Of a stretch of 19,854 bases of DNA, positions 12,777-19,669 are shown one piece after another (the first letter of the stretch is position 1; each line of letters opens with the position of its first letter). The position numbers and the translations under genes are program-made. The notes beneath the pieces were generated by a model. The model searched no databases and was not told the origin of the DNA. It was given only the letters and a program-made list of their open reading frames with translations. This DNA is from DASXTS01 sp036505275 (GTDB taxonomy: Bacteria; Actinomycetota; Actinomycetes; Mycobacteriales; Pseudonocardiaceae), in assembly GCA_036505275.1 (NCBI GenBank), contig DASXTS010000061.1, positions 1-19,854 on the forward strand, given 5' to 3'.

Positions 12777-14675
12777 TCACTGTGTACGAGCGTTCCAGCC
12801 AGCGGGTTCGCCGTCGCGCGGCTCGAGGTGCCGCAGCAGGAAGGAAAGCGCCTTCGGGTAGGCGTCCAGCCGGTTGGCGCGTTTGGCCAGGCCATGGCCC
12901 TCATCGGGGTAAACCAGCAGCTCGCAGTCCACCCCGTTGTCCGACACCGCGGCGGCGAGCTGCTCGGCCTCGGACAGCGGCACCCTGGGGTCGTTCGCTC
13001 CGTGGATCACGAACAGCGGCGCCCGGATCGCGTTCACCCTGGACAGCGGCGAGGCGTCGCGCAGGAACTGGGCGTCGGCCTGCAGCGAGCCGTACTCCCG
13101 CTCGCGGGCGGCCCGGCGGTACGGCGAGGTGTTCTGCAGGAACGTGATCAGCGAGGAAATGCCCACGATATCCACGCCGGCCGCCCACAGCTGGGGTTGG
13201 AAGGCCAGCCCGGCCAGCACCATGTACCCGCCGTACGAGCCGCCCCACAGCGCCGCCCGCGACGGGTCCAGCCCGAGCGACGGCAGCCAGGCGTGCAACG
13301 CCGCCAGGTCGGCCACGGCGTCCAGCCGGTGCCGCCCGTCGTCGGCGGAGTACCAGCGCACGCCGTACCCGGTGGAGCCGCGTACGTTCGGCACCAACAC
13401 CGTGTGCCCGTTCGCGGTCATCGCCTGCACCACCGGGTTGAAGGCCGGCCGCGACTGGCTCTCCGGCCCACCGTGGATCACCAGCACCGCCGAGCCGCCC
13501 ACCGCGCTGCCGCCCTCGCGGGTCGGCGGGTAGACCAGGCACGGCACCTGCTCGCCGTCCGGGGTCGGCACCCGGTGCACGGTCGGCGTGGACAGCAGCT
13601 CGTCGGCGAGCTGTTCTGCCGACGACGTGACCGCGACCGGGTCCCCGCCATCGGCGACGTCCAGCAGCAGCACGTCGCCGGGCACCTGCGGCGAGGTGTA
13701 GCTGATCGCCAGGTACCGCGAGCTCGGCGACCAACTCGGGTCCGGCATCGGGAACACCACCACGCCGTCGCCTGGCAGCGGCACGTCGCGCAGCCGCTCG
13801 CCAGTCACCGCGTCGTGCAGCGCCAGCCGGCTCGCGCCGTTGTCGTTGGTCTGTACCAGCAGCAACCGGCCGTCCGGTGACGGCCAGCAGATCAGGTCGT
13901 GCCGCTCGTCGGCCACCAGCGGCCGCCACTTGCCGTCGGCCAGGTCGTAGCGCGCGATCAGGGCGTGGTCGGTGGTCGCGTCGGTGGCCACCACGAACGC
14001 CCGCTGGCCGGCCAGCCAGCAGATCCGGTCGTGCTGGCCATGCGCCCCCGCCATGGTGAGCGGCCGCACCCGGTCGGCCTTGGTCTCCGGCATGGTGTCG
14101 ATCAGCACCAGCTCGTCGGACATCGGCGCCGAGCCGGTCAGCGAGATCACCGCGTACCGGGCGTCGGGCGAGACGGCCACCTCCTGGGCCCACCCGCCGC
14201 CGTCGTACACGACCTCCTCGACGCCGGTCGCGACGTTGCGCATCACGATGTCGAAGTCCACGCCATTGCGCCGGTTGGTGTTGTAGACCACCCGGCCGGG
14301 CAGCACCTCGAGCAGGTGGTGCACGTATTCGGGGTCGTGCACCAGGGGCGTCAAATCCGCCACGGTCGCCGGCCCCGCGTCTGCCTCGGGTCCGTCCACC
14401 GGTAGCAGCGAGAGCTGCCCGCGCTCGTTGCCCCCGTCGTCGTGCTCGACCACCACCACCCGCTGCCCTGGCAGGTAGCGGCCGCGACACGCCCCCGGCA
14501 GCGCGGTCAGCGGCCTTGCCTGCCCCGTGGCCTGCGCCGTGTCCACTGCCGTGTCCACCTCAGTGAGTTGCACGCAACCGGTGTCGTCCCAGCCGGCGAG
14601 CACCCTGCCGTCGTCATCGACATCGAATGCGCGCCACGTGCGAACCTCGAGCAACCGCGTGATATCCAGCCCCAC
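12777..14675 (-). CDS. S9 family prolyl oligopeptidase-like serine peptidase
   Basis: A 632-aa protein with an N-terminal beta-propeller region (about 1-370) and a C-terminal alpha/beta-hydrolase domain (about 380-620). The nucleophile is in GGSYGGY (Ser480), with Asp562 in HGANDPRVPLSEAEQ and His594 in PDEGHGLAKRANR, completing the triad expected of the S9 dipeptidyl-aminopeptidase/acylaminoacyl-peptidase group. HGGPESQSRPAFNPVVQ forms the oxyanion-side segment. No signal peptide is visible, so it is probably cytoplasmic and acts on short peptides. It is the first gene of an operon with the ECF sigma and anti-sigma genes. Its GTG at 14675 lies 6 nt after a TAGGGT hexamer, suggesting a leaderless transcript, and faces the ybaB promoter. 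Confidence 0.88.
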   Translation of the reverse strand: MGLDITRLLEVRTWRAFDVDDDGRVLAGWDDTGCVQLTEVDTAVDTAQATGQARPLTALPGACRGRYLPGQRVVVVEHDDGGNERGQLSLLPVDGPEADAGPATVADLTPLVHDPEYVHHLLEVLPGRVVYNTNRRNGVDFDIVMRNVATGVEEVVYDGGGWAQEVAVSPDARYAVISLTGSAPMSDELVLIDTMPETKADRVRPLTMAGAHGQHDRICWLAGQRAFVVATDATTDHALIARYDLADGKWRPLVADERHDLICWPSPDGRLLLVQTNDNGASRLALHDAVTGERLRDVPLPGDGVVVFPMPDPSWSPSSRYLAISYTSPQVPGDVLLLDVADGGDPVAVTSSAEQLADELLSTPTVHRVPTPDGEQVPCLVYPPTREGGSAVGGSAVLVIHGGPESQSRPAFNPVVQAMTANGHTVLVPNVRGSTGYGVRWYSADDGRHRLDAVADLAALHAWLPSLGLDPSRAALWGGSYGGYMVLAGLAFQPQLWAAGVDIVGISSLITFLQNTSPYRRAAREREYGSLQADAQFLRDASPLSRVNAIRAPLFVIHGANDPRVPLSEAEQLAAAVSDNGVDCELLVYPDEGHGLAKRANRLDAYPKALSFLLRHLEPRDGEPAGWNARTQ

Positions 14676-14681
14676 ACGTCC

Positions 14682-14687
14682 ACCCTA
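14682..14687 (-). promoter_or_regulatory. Putative leaderless -10 hexamer for the peptidase-sigma operon
   Basis: Read on the minus strand it is TAGGGT, 6 nt before the GTG at 14675. It lies only 24 bp from the -10 of the divergent ybaB gene, so the two promoters overlap. Confidence 0.4.
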
Positions 14688-14710
14688 CGAGGGCGCGCCG
14701 TGACCGCGGC

Positions 14711-14716
14711 TACGCT
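14711..14716 (+). promoter_or_regulatory. Putative leaderless -10 hexamer for ybaB
   Basis: TACGCT ends 7 nt before the ATG at 14724. No Shine-Dalgarno precedes the ATG, which supports a leaderless mRNA. Confidence 0.45.
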
Positions 14717-14723
14717 GGACGGC

Positions 14724-15041
14724 ATGCAGCCAGGTGGCCAGTTCGACATGCAGCAGCTCCTCGCGCAGGCCATGTCCGCCCAGCAGGAGCTGGCCGCGGC
14801 CGAAGTCACCGGGCAGGCCGGCAACGGCCTGGTGACAGTCACCCTGACCGGCGAGGGCGCGGTCACGGCCGTGACGGTGGACCCCAAGGTGGTCGACCCG
14901 GACGACGTGGAGACCCTGCAGGACCTGATCGTCGGAGCGTTCGCCGACGCACACGGCAAGCTGCAGGAGCTGGCCGCCGCCAAGATCGGGCCGTTGGCCG
15001 GCGGGCTGGGGGCCGGCGGCCTCGGGCTGCCCGGCTTCTAA
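14724..15041 (+). CDS. ybaB: YbaB/EbfC family nucleoid-associated protein
   Basis: A 105-aa DNA-binding protein of the YbaB/EbfC family, which dimerises in a tweezer shape and coats the nucleoid. Family features are FDMQQLLAQAMSAQQELAAAEVTGQAGNGLVTVTLTGEGAVTAVTVDP, then DDVETLQDLIVGAFADAH and a C-terminal Gly/Leu-rich tail. The gene precedes recR by 37 bp, the widespread dnaX-ybaB-recR order, though here dnaX is some 3 kb upstream beyond an inverted operon. The ATG at 14724 is chosen from family length and the leaderless -10 hexamer. A role in recombinational repair with RecR is often inferred from this linkage. Confidence 0.92.
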   Translation: MQPGGQFDMQQLLAQAMSAQQELAAAEVTGQAGNGLVTVTLTGEGAVTAVTVDPKVVDPDDVETLQDLIVGAFADAHGKLQELAAAKIGPLAGGLGAGGLGLPGF

Positions 15042-15078
15042 GGGCCGTTGGCCACCTGTCGAGGACACGGGTACGCGG

Positions 15079-15675
15079 GTGTACGAGGGCATCGTCCAGG
15101 ATCTGATCGACGAGCTGGGCCGGCTGCCCGGGATCGGCCCGAAGGGGGCACAGCGCATCGCGTTCCACCTGCTGGCCACCGACCCGGCCGACGTGACGCG
15201 GCTGGCCGATATTCTCGCCAAGATCAAGGACACGGTCGTGTTCTGCGAGGTGTGCGGCACCGTCTCGGAGCACGCCCGCTGCCGGATCTGCGCCAACCCG
15301 CGGCGCGACGCCACCGTGGTGTGCGTTGTCGAGGAGCCCAAGGACGTGCAGGCCGTGGAGCGGACCAGGGAGTTCTCCGGCCGGTACCACGTGCTCGGCG
15401 GCGCCCTCGACCCACTGTCCGGCATCGGCCCCGACCAGCTGCGCATACGTGAGCTGCTGGCCAGGATCGCCGCGGAGGACGTGCGGGAGGTGATCATCGC
15501 CACCGACCCGAACACCGAGGGCGAGGCGACCGCCACCTACCTGGCGCGGCTGATGCGGGACTTCCCTGGGTTGACCGTGACCAGGCTGGCCTCCGGCCTG
15601 CCGATGGGCGGCGACCTGGAGTTCGCCGACGAGTTGACCCTCGGCCGCGCGCTGTCCGGCCGCCGCGCGGTCTGA
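15079..15675 (+). CDS. recR: Recombination mediator protein RecR
   Basis: A 198-aa protein of standard RecR length. The helix-hairpin-helix region is LIDELGRLPGIGPKGAQRIAFHLL (9-32). The zinc finger has Cys56, Cys59, Cys68 and Cys71 (CEVCGTVSEHARCRIC). The Toprim domain begins at VVCVVEEPKD, near residue 79, and includes TDPNTEGEATATYLARL. RecR works with RecO, and in some bacteria RecF, to load RecA onto SSB-coated gaps. It lies 37 bp after ybaB and is probably cotranscribed with it. The GTG at 15079 agrees with the usual family start (MYEG). A strong hairpin follows the gene. Confidence 0.97.
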   Translation: MYEGIVQDLIDELGRLPGIGPKGAQRIAFHLLATDPADVTRLADILAKIKDTVVFCEVCGTVSEHARCRICANPRRDATVVCVVEEPKDVQAVERTREFSGRYHVLGGALDPLSGIGPDQLRIRELLARIAAEDVREVIIATDPNTEGEATATYLARLMRDFPGLTVTRLASGLPMGGDLEFADELTLGRALSGRRAV

Positions 15676-15716
15676 CGAGGTCCAGCGCGATCTGACCGAT
15701 CTGACCGGGGACACGC

Positions 15717-15755
15717 CGCGGGGCCGGTCCCACCCTTCGGCGGACCGGCCCCGCG
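15717..15755. terminator. Strong 14-bp hairpin after recR
   Basis: CGCGGGGCCGGTCC (15717-15730) and GGACCGGCCCCGCG (15742-15755) are perfectly complementary with an 11-nt loop. It lies between recR and the convergent small-protein operon and can end both transcripts. No T tract follows. Confidence 0.85.
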
Positions 15756-15788
15756 ATGACCCCTCACGCTGTGTCAGCTACATGCTGT

Positions 15789-16055
15789 TCATGTCCCGTC
15801 GTCCTCCTCATCGTTCATCGCCGGCACCAGCAGCCAGCTCGACTCGGACAGCTCCTTGTGGCACCTGGCGCAGTACATCGGCTCGCCACGGTTGCGTTGG
15901 GCGTCGTACAGGCCCCGCCATTCCTCGTTCAGCGATCTGCGTTCCGCCGCGTGCCGCCTGCTGACGCCGCCCATGACCTGAGTCGTCCAGGATGCTCCGA
16001 ACAGGCCACCGAGGCAGAACAGCACAACGGCACCGACCAGGAGCAGCGTGGTCAC
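15789..16055 (-). CDS. Small membrane protein with a CxxC motif, unknown function
   Basis: An 88-aa protein of no family I recognise. Residues 2-24 form one membrane segment (LLLVGAVVLFCLGGLFGASW), followed by a basic, helical region (SRRHAAERRSLNEEWRGLYDAQRNRG). A C-terminal Tyr-Cys-Ala-Arg-Cys-His-Lys-Glu-Leu motif could bind a metal or act as a redox pair, and the tail is acidic (NDEEDDGT). The GTG at 16055 overlaps the upstream stop by 4 bp (GTGA) and has GGAG a few bases upstream, so it is coupled to the 119-aa gene before it. The His/Cys arrangement (CxxCH) looks like half a zinc ribbon. CxxCH is also the haem-c signature, but there is no export signal beyond the anchor. Confidence 0.6.
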   Translation of the reverse strand: MTTLLLVGAVVLFCLGGLFGASWTTQVMGGVSRRHAAERRSLNEEWRGLYDAQRNRGEPMYCARCHKELSESSWLLVPAMNDEEDDGT

Positions 16056-16411
16056 CCCGCTCCGCGGCGGCTGCCACCACGACCGCCGGTCTCCGCCGTG
16101 CCGGCCGGCAAGCGGGGCCCGTGCATCGCGCTCCTCCGATAATCGGACATGATCATCACAACCCCTTTCTCGTCGACAAGGTCGATTCCACAGCCGTCCG
16201 ACCGGAACGTGTCCGTGTCGGCGGATTCCGGCAGGTCATGCCGGACAGCAAGGTCACCACGAGCCACCTGGCTCGGGCGTCGGCGTGAAACGGCCCCAGG
16301 TTCGGGCTGCTGATGGGAGCGGAACGGGCCCGCGGCGGCTGAACGCAGCGGGATCGGCGGGAACAGATCAAGGGTCCACGGTCCTGGGCCGCTCAGATGC
16401 AGTTGGTGCAT
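16052..16411 (-). CDS. 119-aa protein of unknown function, first gene of a small operon
   Basis: The start is exceptionally well marked: AGGAGG lies 5 nt before the ATG at 16411, the best Shine-Dalgarno in the window. The protein has a Pro/Leu-rich N-terminus (GPGPWTLDLFPPIPLRS), a polar middle and a compact segment near residues 66-90 (SADTDTFRSDGCGIDLVDEK, then GVVMIMSDYRR). It ends in a Gly/Arg-rich tail. I recognise no domain and no signal peptide. The layout (short PW-x-L N-terminus, D-rich core with VDEKG, flexible tail) faintly recalls precursors of ATP-grasp-modified peptides, but no modifying enzyme is visible, so this is only a thought. It overlaps the next gene by 4 bp and diverges from the XRE-DUF397 operon. 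An internal start at 16156 could yield a 34-aa product. Confidence 0.5.
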   Translation of the reverse strand: MHQLHLSGPGPWTLDLFPPIPLRSAAAGPFRSHQQPEPGAVSRRRPSQVARGDLAVRHDLPESADTDTFRSDGCGIDLVDEKGVVMIMSDYRRSAMHGPRLPAGTAETGGRGGSRRGAG

Positions 16412-16505
16412 GGCGGCCTCCTCTCGACGTCCCCGCACCGGTCCGATCGGGTGGTCTCGGGTGCCGGTGGGGTGCCAGTGGGCTCTTGTGAGTAGAGTGC
16501 GGCAC

Positions 16506-16543
16506 GCAGGTCTGCTGTGCAAATGCATTAGGGACCTGCACAG
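16506..16543. promoter_or_regulatory. Two interlaced inverted repeats between divergent operons
   Basis: GCAGGTC (16506-16512) is matched by GACCTGC (16533-16539), and CTGTGCA (16515-16521) by TGCACAG (16537-16543). Each is a perfect 7-bp inverted repeat and their right halves overlap. They lie about 95 bp before the XRE gene and about 95 bp before the divergent 119-aa gene. They could be the operator of the XRE regulator or alternative RNA hairpins. Nothing else gene-like is seen between 16412 and 16634. Confidence 0.4.
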
Positions 16544-16634
16544 GGAGAATCACCCGCCAAGAGCAGCGTGTCATGACCATCACGACCCATCCGGAGCAGC
16601 ACACTTCGCCTCGGCCGCAGCGGCGGGAGGTGTG

Positions 16635-17513
16635 ATGACCGCAGTCCGGGGTCCGGCGGTACCACGGCGACGTCTGGGCGCCGAGCTTCGGCGCCTGCGC
16701 GACGAGGCCGGCCTGCACATCGATCAGGTGGCCGCCGAGCTGGAGTGCTCCACCTCCAAAATCTCCAGATTGGAGACCGGCAAGGGCATCCCCAAGTCTC
16801 GCGACGTCCGGGACATGCTCGACCTCTACGGCGTTCAGGACAGGGAGATCCGAGACCGTTTCATGCGCTGGGTCCGGGAGGGCCAGCAGCAGGGCTGGTG
16901 GGAGAAATACTCGGATGTCCTACGACCCGGCAAGCTGCGCGTAGATCATCTGGACCGGCTGCTCGCCTTGGAGGCCGATGCGACCTCCATCAAGGTATTC
17001 CAGAGCAATGTTGTACCCGGGCTGCTGCAGACCCGGGAGTACGCGCGGGAACTTCTTCGGACGATGAGGGGCATGCTGGACGACGTCGAGATCGACCGGC
17101 TGGTCGAGGTGCGGATGGTCCGCCAGCAACTGCTGAATCGCACTCCTGTCCCCGTCGTGTTTCATTGCGTGCTGGACGAGGCGGTCCTGCTGCGGTCGGT
17201 CGGCGGGCCTGACATCATGCGCGCCCAGCTCCGGCACCTGCTCGAGCTGGACCGGGCCAACGTGACGGTCCGGGTTCTTCCGCTATCATCCGGCCCGCAC
17301 CCGGCGATCGGCGGGCCGTTCGCGGTGCTGGAGTTCGAAGACTCGGCCGACCGAGATGTCGTGTACATCGAGAGCTACGCCGGCGGTGCCTACCTCGAGC
17401 ACCAACACGACGTCGAATTCCACGAGGGACTGTTCCGGAAGTGTGAAGACGCTGCGCTGGGTCCAGCAGAGTCCGCTACCTTGATCGCCACGCGCCTCGA
17501 GGCGTTGGGATAA
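16635..17513 (+). CDS. XRE-family regulator with DUF5753 domain
   Basis: A 292-aa DNA-binding protein. The XRE/Cro HTH is at about residues 12-68 (LGAELRRLRDEAGLHIDQVA, then ECSTSKISRLETGKGIPKSRDVRDMLDLYGV). A linker with GWWEKYSDVL leads to the DUF5753 domain (about 100-285: SNVVPGLLQTREYARELL, then VVFHCVLDEAVLLRSVGG, VRVLPLSSGPHPAIGGPFAVLEFED and VVYIES). This is the standard actinomycete architecture, normally paired with a DUF397 gene, as here 24 bp downstream. The family includes developmental and antibiotic-related regulators, and some pairs are reported to behave like toxin-antitoxin systems. The ATG at 16635 is fixed by GGGAGG four bases upstream; the frame stays open further upstream but without a comparable start signal. 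Confidence 0.9.
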   Translation: MTAVRGPAVPRRRLGAELRRLRDEAGLHIDQVAAELECSTSKISRLETGKGIPKSRDVRDMLDLYGVQDREIRDRFMRWVREGQQQGWWEKYSDVLRPGKLRVDHLDRLLALEADATSIKVFQSNVVPGLLQTREYARELLRTMRGMLDDVEIDRLVEVRMVRQQLLNRTPVPVVFHCVLDEAVLLRSVGGPDIMRAQLRHLLELDRANVTVRVLPLSSGPHPAIGGPFAVLEFEDSADRDVVYIESYAGGAYLEHQHDVEFHEGLFRKCEDAALGPAESATLIATRLEALG

Positions 17514-17537
17514 CTACTATGAGAGGGACCACCTAGG

Positions 17538-17747
17538 GTGATCATAGATTCGGACACCGCTGCAGTCCGCTGGACCACCAGCAGCTTCTGCGATGCCGAG
17601 GGCTGCGTAGCCATCGCAAGGCTGGCCGACGGCCAGATCGCGGTCGCTGACAGCAAGGACAGCAACGGCTCGGAACTGATCTTCACAGCGGCCGAGTGGG
17701 CGGCCTTCGTGGCCGGCGTGCGAGCCGGCGAGTTCGACTTTCAGTGA
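17538..17747 (+). CDS. DUF397 small protein, partner of the XRE regulator
   Basis: A 69-aa protein spanning the complete DUF397 domain: RWTTSSFCDAEGCVAIA, then VADSKDSNGSELIFTAAEWAAFVAGVRAGEFDFQ. The family consensus W-x-x-SS, CVE/CVA, RDSK-like and EW-x-x-F-x-x-G-V-x-x-GEF is all present, with Ala in place of the usual Arg before DSK. It is cotranscribed with the upstream XRE-DUF5753 gene; such pairs probably work as a module in which the DUF397 protein binds or antagonises the regulator. The GTG at 17538 has AGAGGG about ten bases upstream. Confidence 0.88.
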   Translation: MIIDSDTAAVRWTTSSFCDAEGCVAIARLADGQIAVADSKDSNGSELIFTAAEWAAFVAGVRAGEFDFQ

Positions 17748-17754
17748 GGTGGCC

Positions 17755-17782
17755 GGTCTCGCCGGCGGGGGCTGGCGAGGCC
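17755..17782 (+). terminator. Hairpin after the DUF397 gene
   Basis: GGTCTCGCC and GGCGAGGCC form a 9-bp stem (one G-U pair) with a 10-nt G-rich loop, 8 nt after the DUF397 stop. No T tract follows. Confidence 0.5.
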
Positions 17783-17892
17783 TGCGCCGCGCCGAATCTC
17801 TGTGCGACTATCGACCACTCTTGCTCTGCCGTGTGCGGATCGCGGACGCCGAGCGCGGTCGGCCCGTGTGGCCGGATCGTGACCTGGCGCCG

Positions 17893-17922
17893 TTCGTGGT
17901 GAGACAAATCCACGACTAGTGT
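17893..17922 (+). promoter_or_regulatory. Possible promoter of the ABC transporter operon
   Basis: TTCGTG (17893-17898) and TAGTGT (17917-17922) are spaced 18 bp and would start transcription near 17930, leaving a leader of about 38 nt before the lipoprotein gene. A CGTGG...CCACG inverted repeat (17895-17914) sits within it and could be an operator. The match to consensus is modest. Confidence 0.25.
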
Positions 17923-17967
17923 CGGCCACCACCAAAGTCCATCATTGTCGATCGCCCGAGGTGCGTG

Positions 17968-19665
17968 ATGACCCCCATCCAGTCACGGCTCCTGAGGCGG
18001 GTGGCCGCCGCCGGCCTTGCCGGCGCAGTGGCGCTCTCGCTGACGGCCTGCGCCCAGTCCCAACGCGACACCGGTGGTTCGCAGGGGGGGCAGGCCAAGG
18101 TCGGCGGCACAATGACGTTCGGCGCCGCCGGCGCGCCCGAAGTGTTCGACCCGTTCTACGCCACCGATGGTGAGACCTTCCGGGTGACCAGGCAGATGTT
18201 CGACGGCCTCGTCACCTACAAGCCGGGCACCGCGGATGTGGCGCCGCAGCTCGCCGAGAAGTGGGAGGCCAGCTCGGACGGCCTGAAGTGGACGTTCCAC
18301 CTGCGCAAGGGCGTCAAGTTCCATGACGGGACGGACTTCAACGCCGAGGCGGTCTGCTACAACTTCGAGCGGATGTTCGACCAGAAGGGCGCCGGCCAGA
18401 GCGAGTCGGTGTCCACCTACTGGATCGACAACCTGGGCCCCGGCTTCAAGGACGGCGCGAAGGAAGCGCTGTACAAGGGCTGTGAGGCGCCCGACGCCCA
18501 GACCGCCGTTGTCAACGTCAACCGGGTGACCTCGAAGATCCCGAGCATCTTCGGCCTACCGTCGTTCTCGATGCAGTCGCCCAAGGCACTCAAGGACTTC
18601 GACGCCAACAACATCCAGGCGGCCGGTGACAGCTTCAAGTACCCGGCGTACGCGTCGGAGCATCCGACCGGCACCGGGCCGTTCAAGTTCGGCAAGTACG
18701 ACAAGGCCAACGGCACGGTCGAGCTGGTGCGCTACGAGGACTACTTCGACTCGTCGCAGAAGGCCAAGCTGGACAAGCTGATTTTCAAGATCATTCCGGA
18801 CGAGACGGCGCGCAAGCAGGCGCTCAAGGCCGGCACGATCGACGGCTACGACTTCCCGGCCCCGGCCGACTGGGCCGGCCTGAAGAGCGACGGCTTCAAC
18901 GTTGCTGTGCGGCCACCGTTCAACATCCTGTACCTGGGTATCACCCAGAAGAACAACCCGAAGCTGCAGGACTTCAAGGTGCGCCAGGCGATCGCGTACG
19001 CGATCAACCGCGAGCAGCTGGTGAAGTCGCAGCTGCCGGAGGGCGCCAAGGTCGCCACCCAGTTCATCCCGGACACGGTGGACGGCTACAACAACTCGTT
19101 GAAGGCGATCCCGTTCGACACGGCGAAGGCCAAGTCGCTGCTGGCCGAGGCGAACGCGACCGACCTGACGGTCAACTTCTACTGGCCGAGCGAGGTCACC
19201 AGGCCGTACATGCCGAACCCGCGGGACATCTTCGGCGCCATCTCGGCAAACCTGCAGGCCGCCGGGATCAAGGTCAACGCCATCACCAAGCCGTGGAACG
19301 GCGGCTACCTCGACGACGTCGACGAGGCCAGGGCCGACCTGTTCCTGCTCGGTTGGACCGGCGACTACAACACGGCGGACAACTTCATCGGCACGTTCTT
19401 CGGCAACCCCGAGAACCGGTTCCAGACGAAGTTCTCGCCCTGGGGCCAGGAGCTGAAGGACCGGTTGAAGGCCGCCGACAGCGAGCCGGACGCCAGCAAG
19501 CGCAACCAGCTCTACCAGCAGATCAACGCCGACATCATGGAGAAGTACCTGCCGGCCATTCCGATCTCGCACTCGCCGCCCGCACTCGTGGTGAGCAAGA
19601 ACATCCAGGGCCTGGTGCCCAGCCCGCTCACCGCAGAGGACTACAACTCCGTCAGCAAGACCTGA
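17968..19665 (+). CDS. Peptide-type ABC transporter substrate-binding lipoprotein (SBP family 5)
   Basis: A 565-aa extracytoplasmic binding protein anchored by lipid. The signal peptide has basic residues (SRLLRR), a hydrophobic core (AAAGLAGAVALS) and the lipobox LTAC with Cys28 as the modified residue. The mature part follows the DppA/OppA family (SBP_bac_5): DPFYATDGETFRVTRQMFDGLVTYKPGT, then LAEKWEASSDGLKWTFHLRKGVKFHDGT near residues 92-120, GTGPFKF near 233, RQAIAYAINREQLV near 340 and LFLLGWTGDYNTADNF near 455-470. Substrates of the family are di- and oligopeptides, nickel or opines; this one cannot be assigned. The ATG at 17968 is six bases after GAGG; the GTG directly before it is too close. 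The permease gene starts 4 bases after the stop. Confidence 0.93.
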   Translation: MTPIQSRLLRRVAAAGLAGAVALSLTACAQSQRDTGGSQGGQAKVGGTMTFGAAGAPEVFDPFYATDGETFRVTRQMFDGLVTYKPGTADVAPQLAEKWEASSDGLKWTFHLRKGVKFHDGTDFNAEAVCYNFERMFDQKGAGQSESVSTYWIDNLGPGFKDGAKEALYKGCEAPDAQTAVVNVNRVTSKIPSIFGLPSFSMQSPKALKDFDANNIQAAGDSFKYPAYASEHPTGTGPFKFGKYDKANGTVELVRYEDYFDSSQKAKLDKLIFKIIPDETARKQALKAGTIDGYDFPAPADWAGLKSDGFNVAVRPPFNILYLGITQKNNPKLQDFKVRQAIAYAINREQLVKSQLPEGAKVATQFIPDTVDGYNNSLKAIPFDTAKAKSLLAEANATDLTVNFYWPSEVTRPYMPNPRDIFGAISANLQAAGIKVNAITKPWNGGYLDDVDEARADLFLLGWTGDYNTADNFIGTFFGNPENRFQTKFSPWGQELKDRLKAADSEPDASKRNQLYQQINADIMEKYLPAIPISHSPPALVVSKNIQGLVPSPLTAEDYNSVSKT

Positions 19666-19669
19666 CACC

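Noticed and set aside
12753..13880. Plus-strand frames opposite the S9 peptidase
   Set aside because: The catalytic triad and propeller on the minus strand are clear; the plus-strand frames are Arg/His/Gln-rich shadows.
16052..16411. Calling the 119-aa gene a RiPP precursor
   Set aside because: The resemblance to ATP-grasp-modified peptide precursors is faint, and no ATP-grasp ligase, methyltransferase or other maturation enzyme is in the window.
16410..16634. Start of the XRE regulator 75 codons upstream
   Set aside because: The extra sequence has no family similarity, crosses the inverted repeats and overlaps the divergent gene's start. GGGAGG before the ATG at 16635 decides the start.
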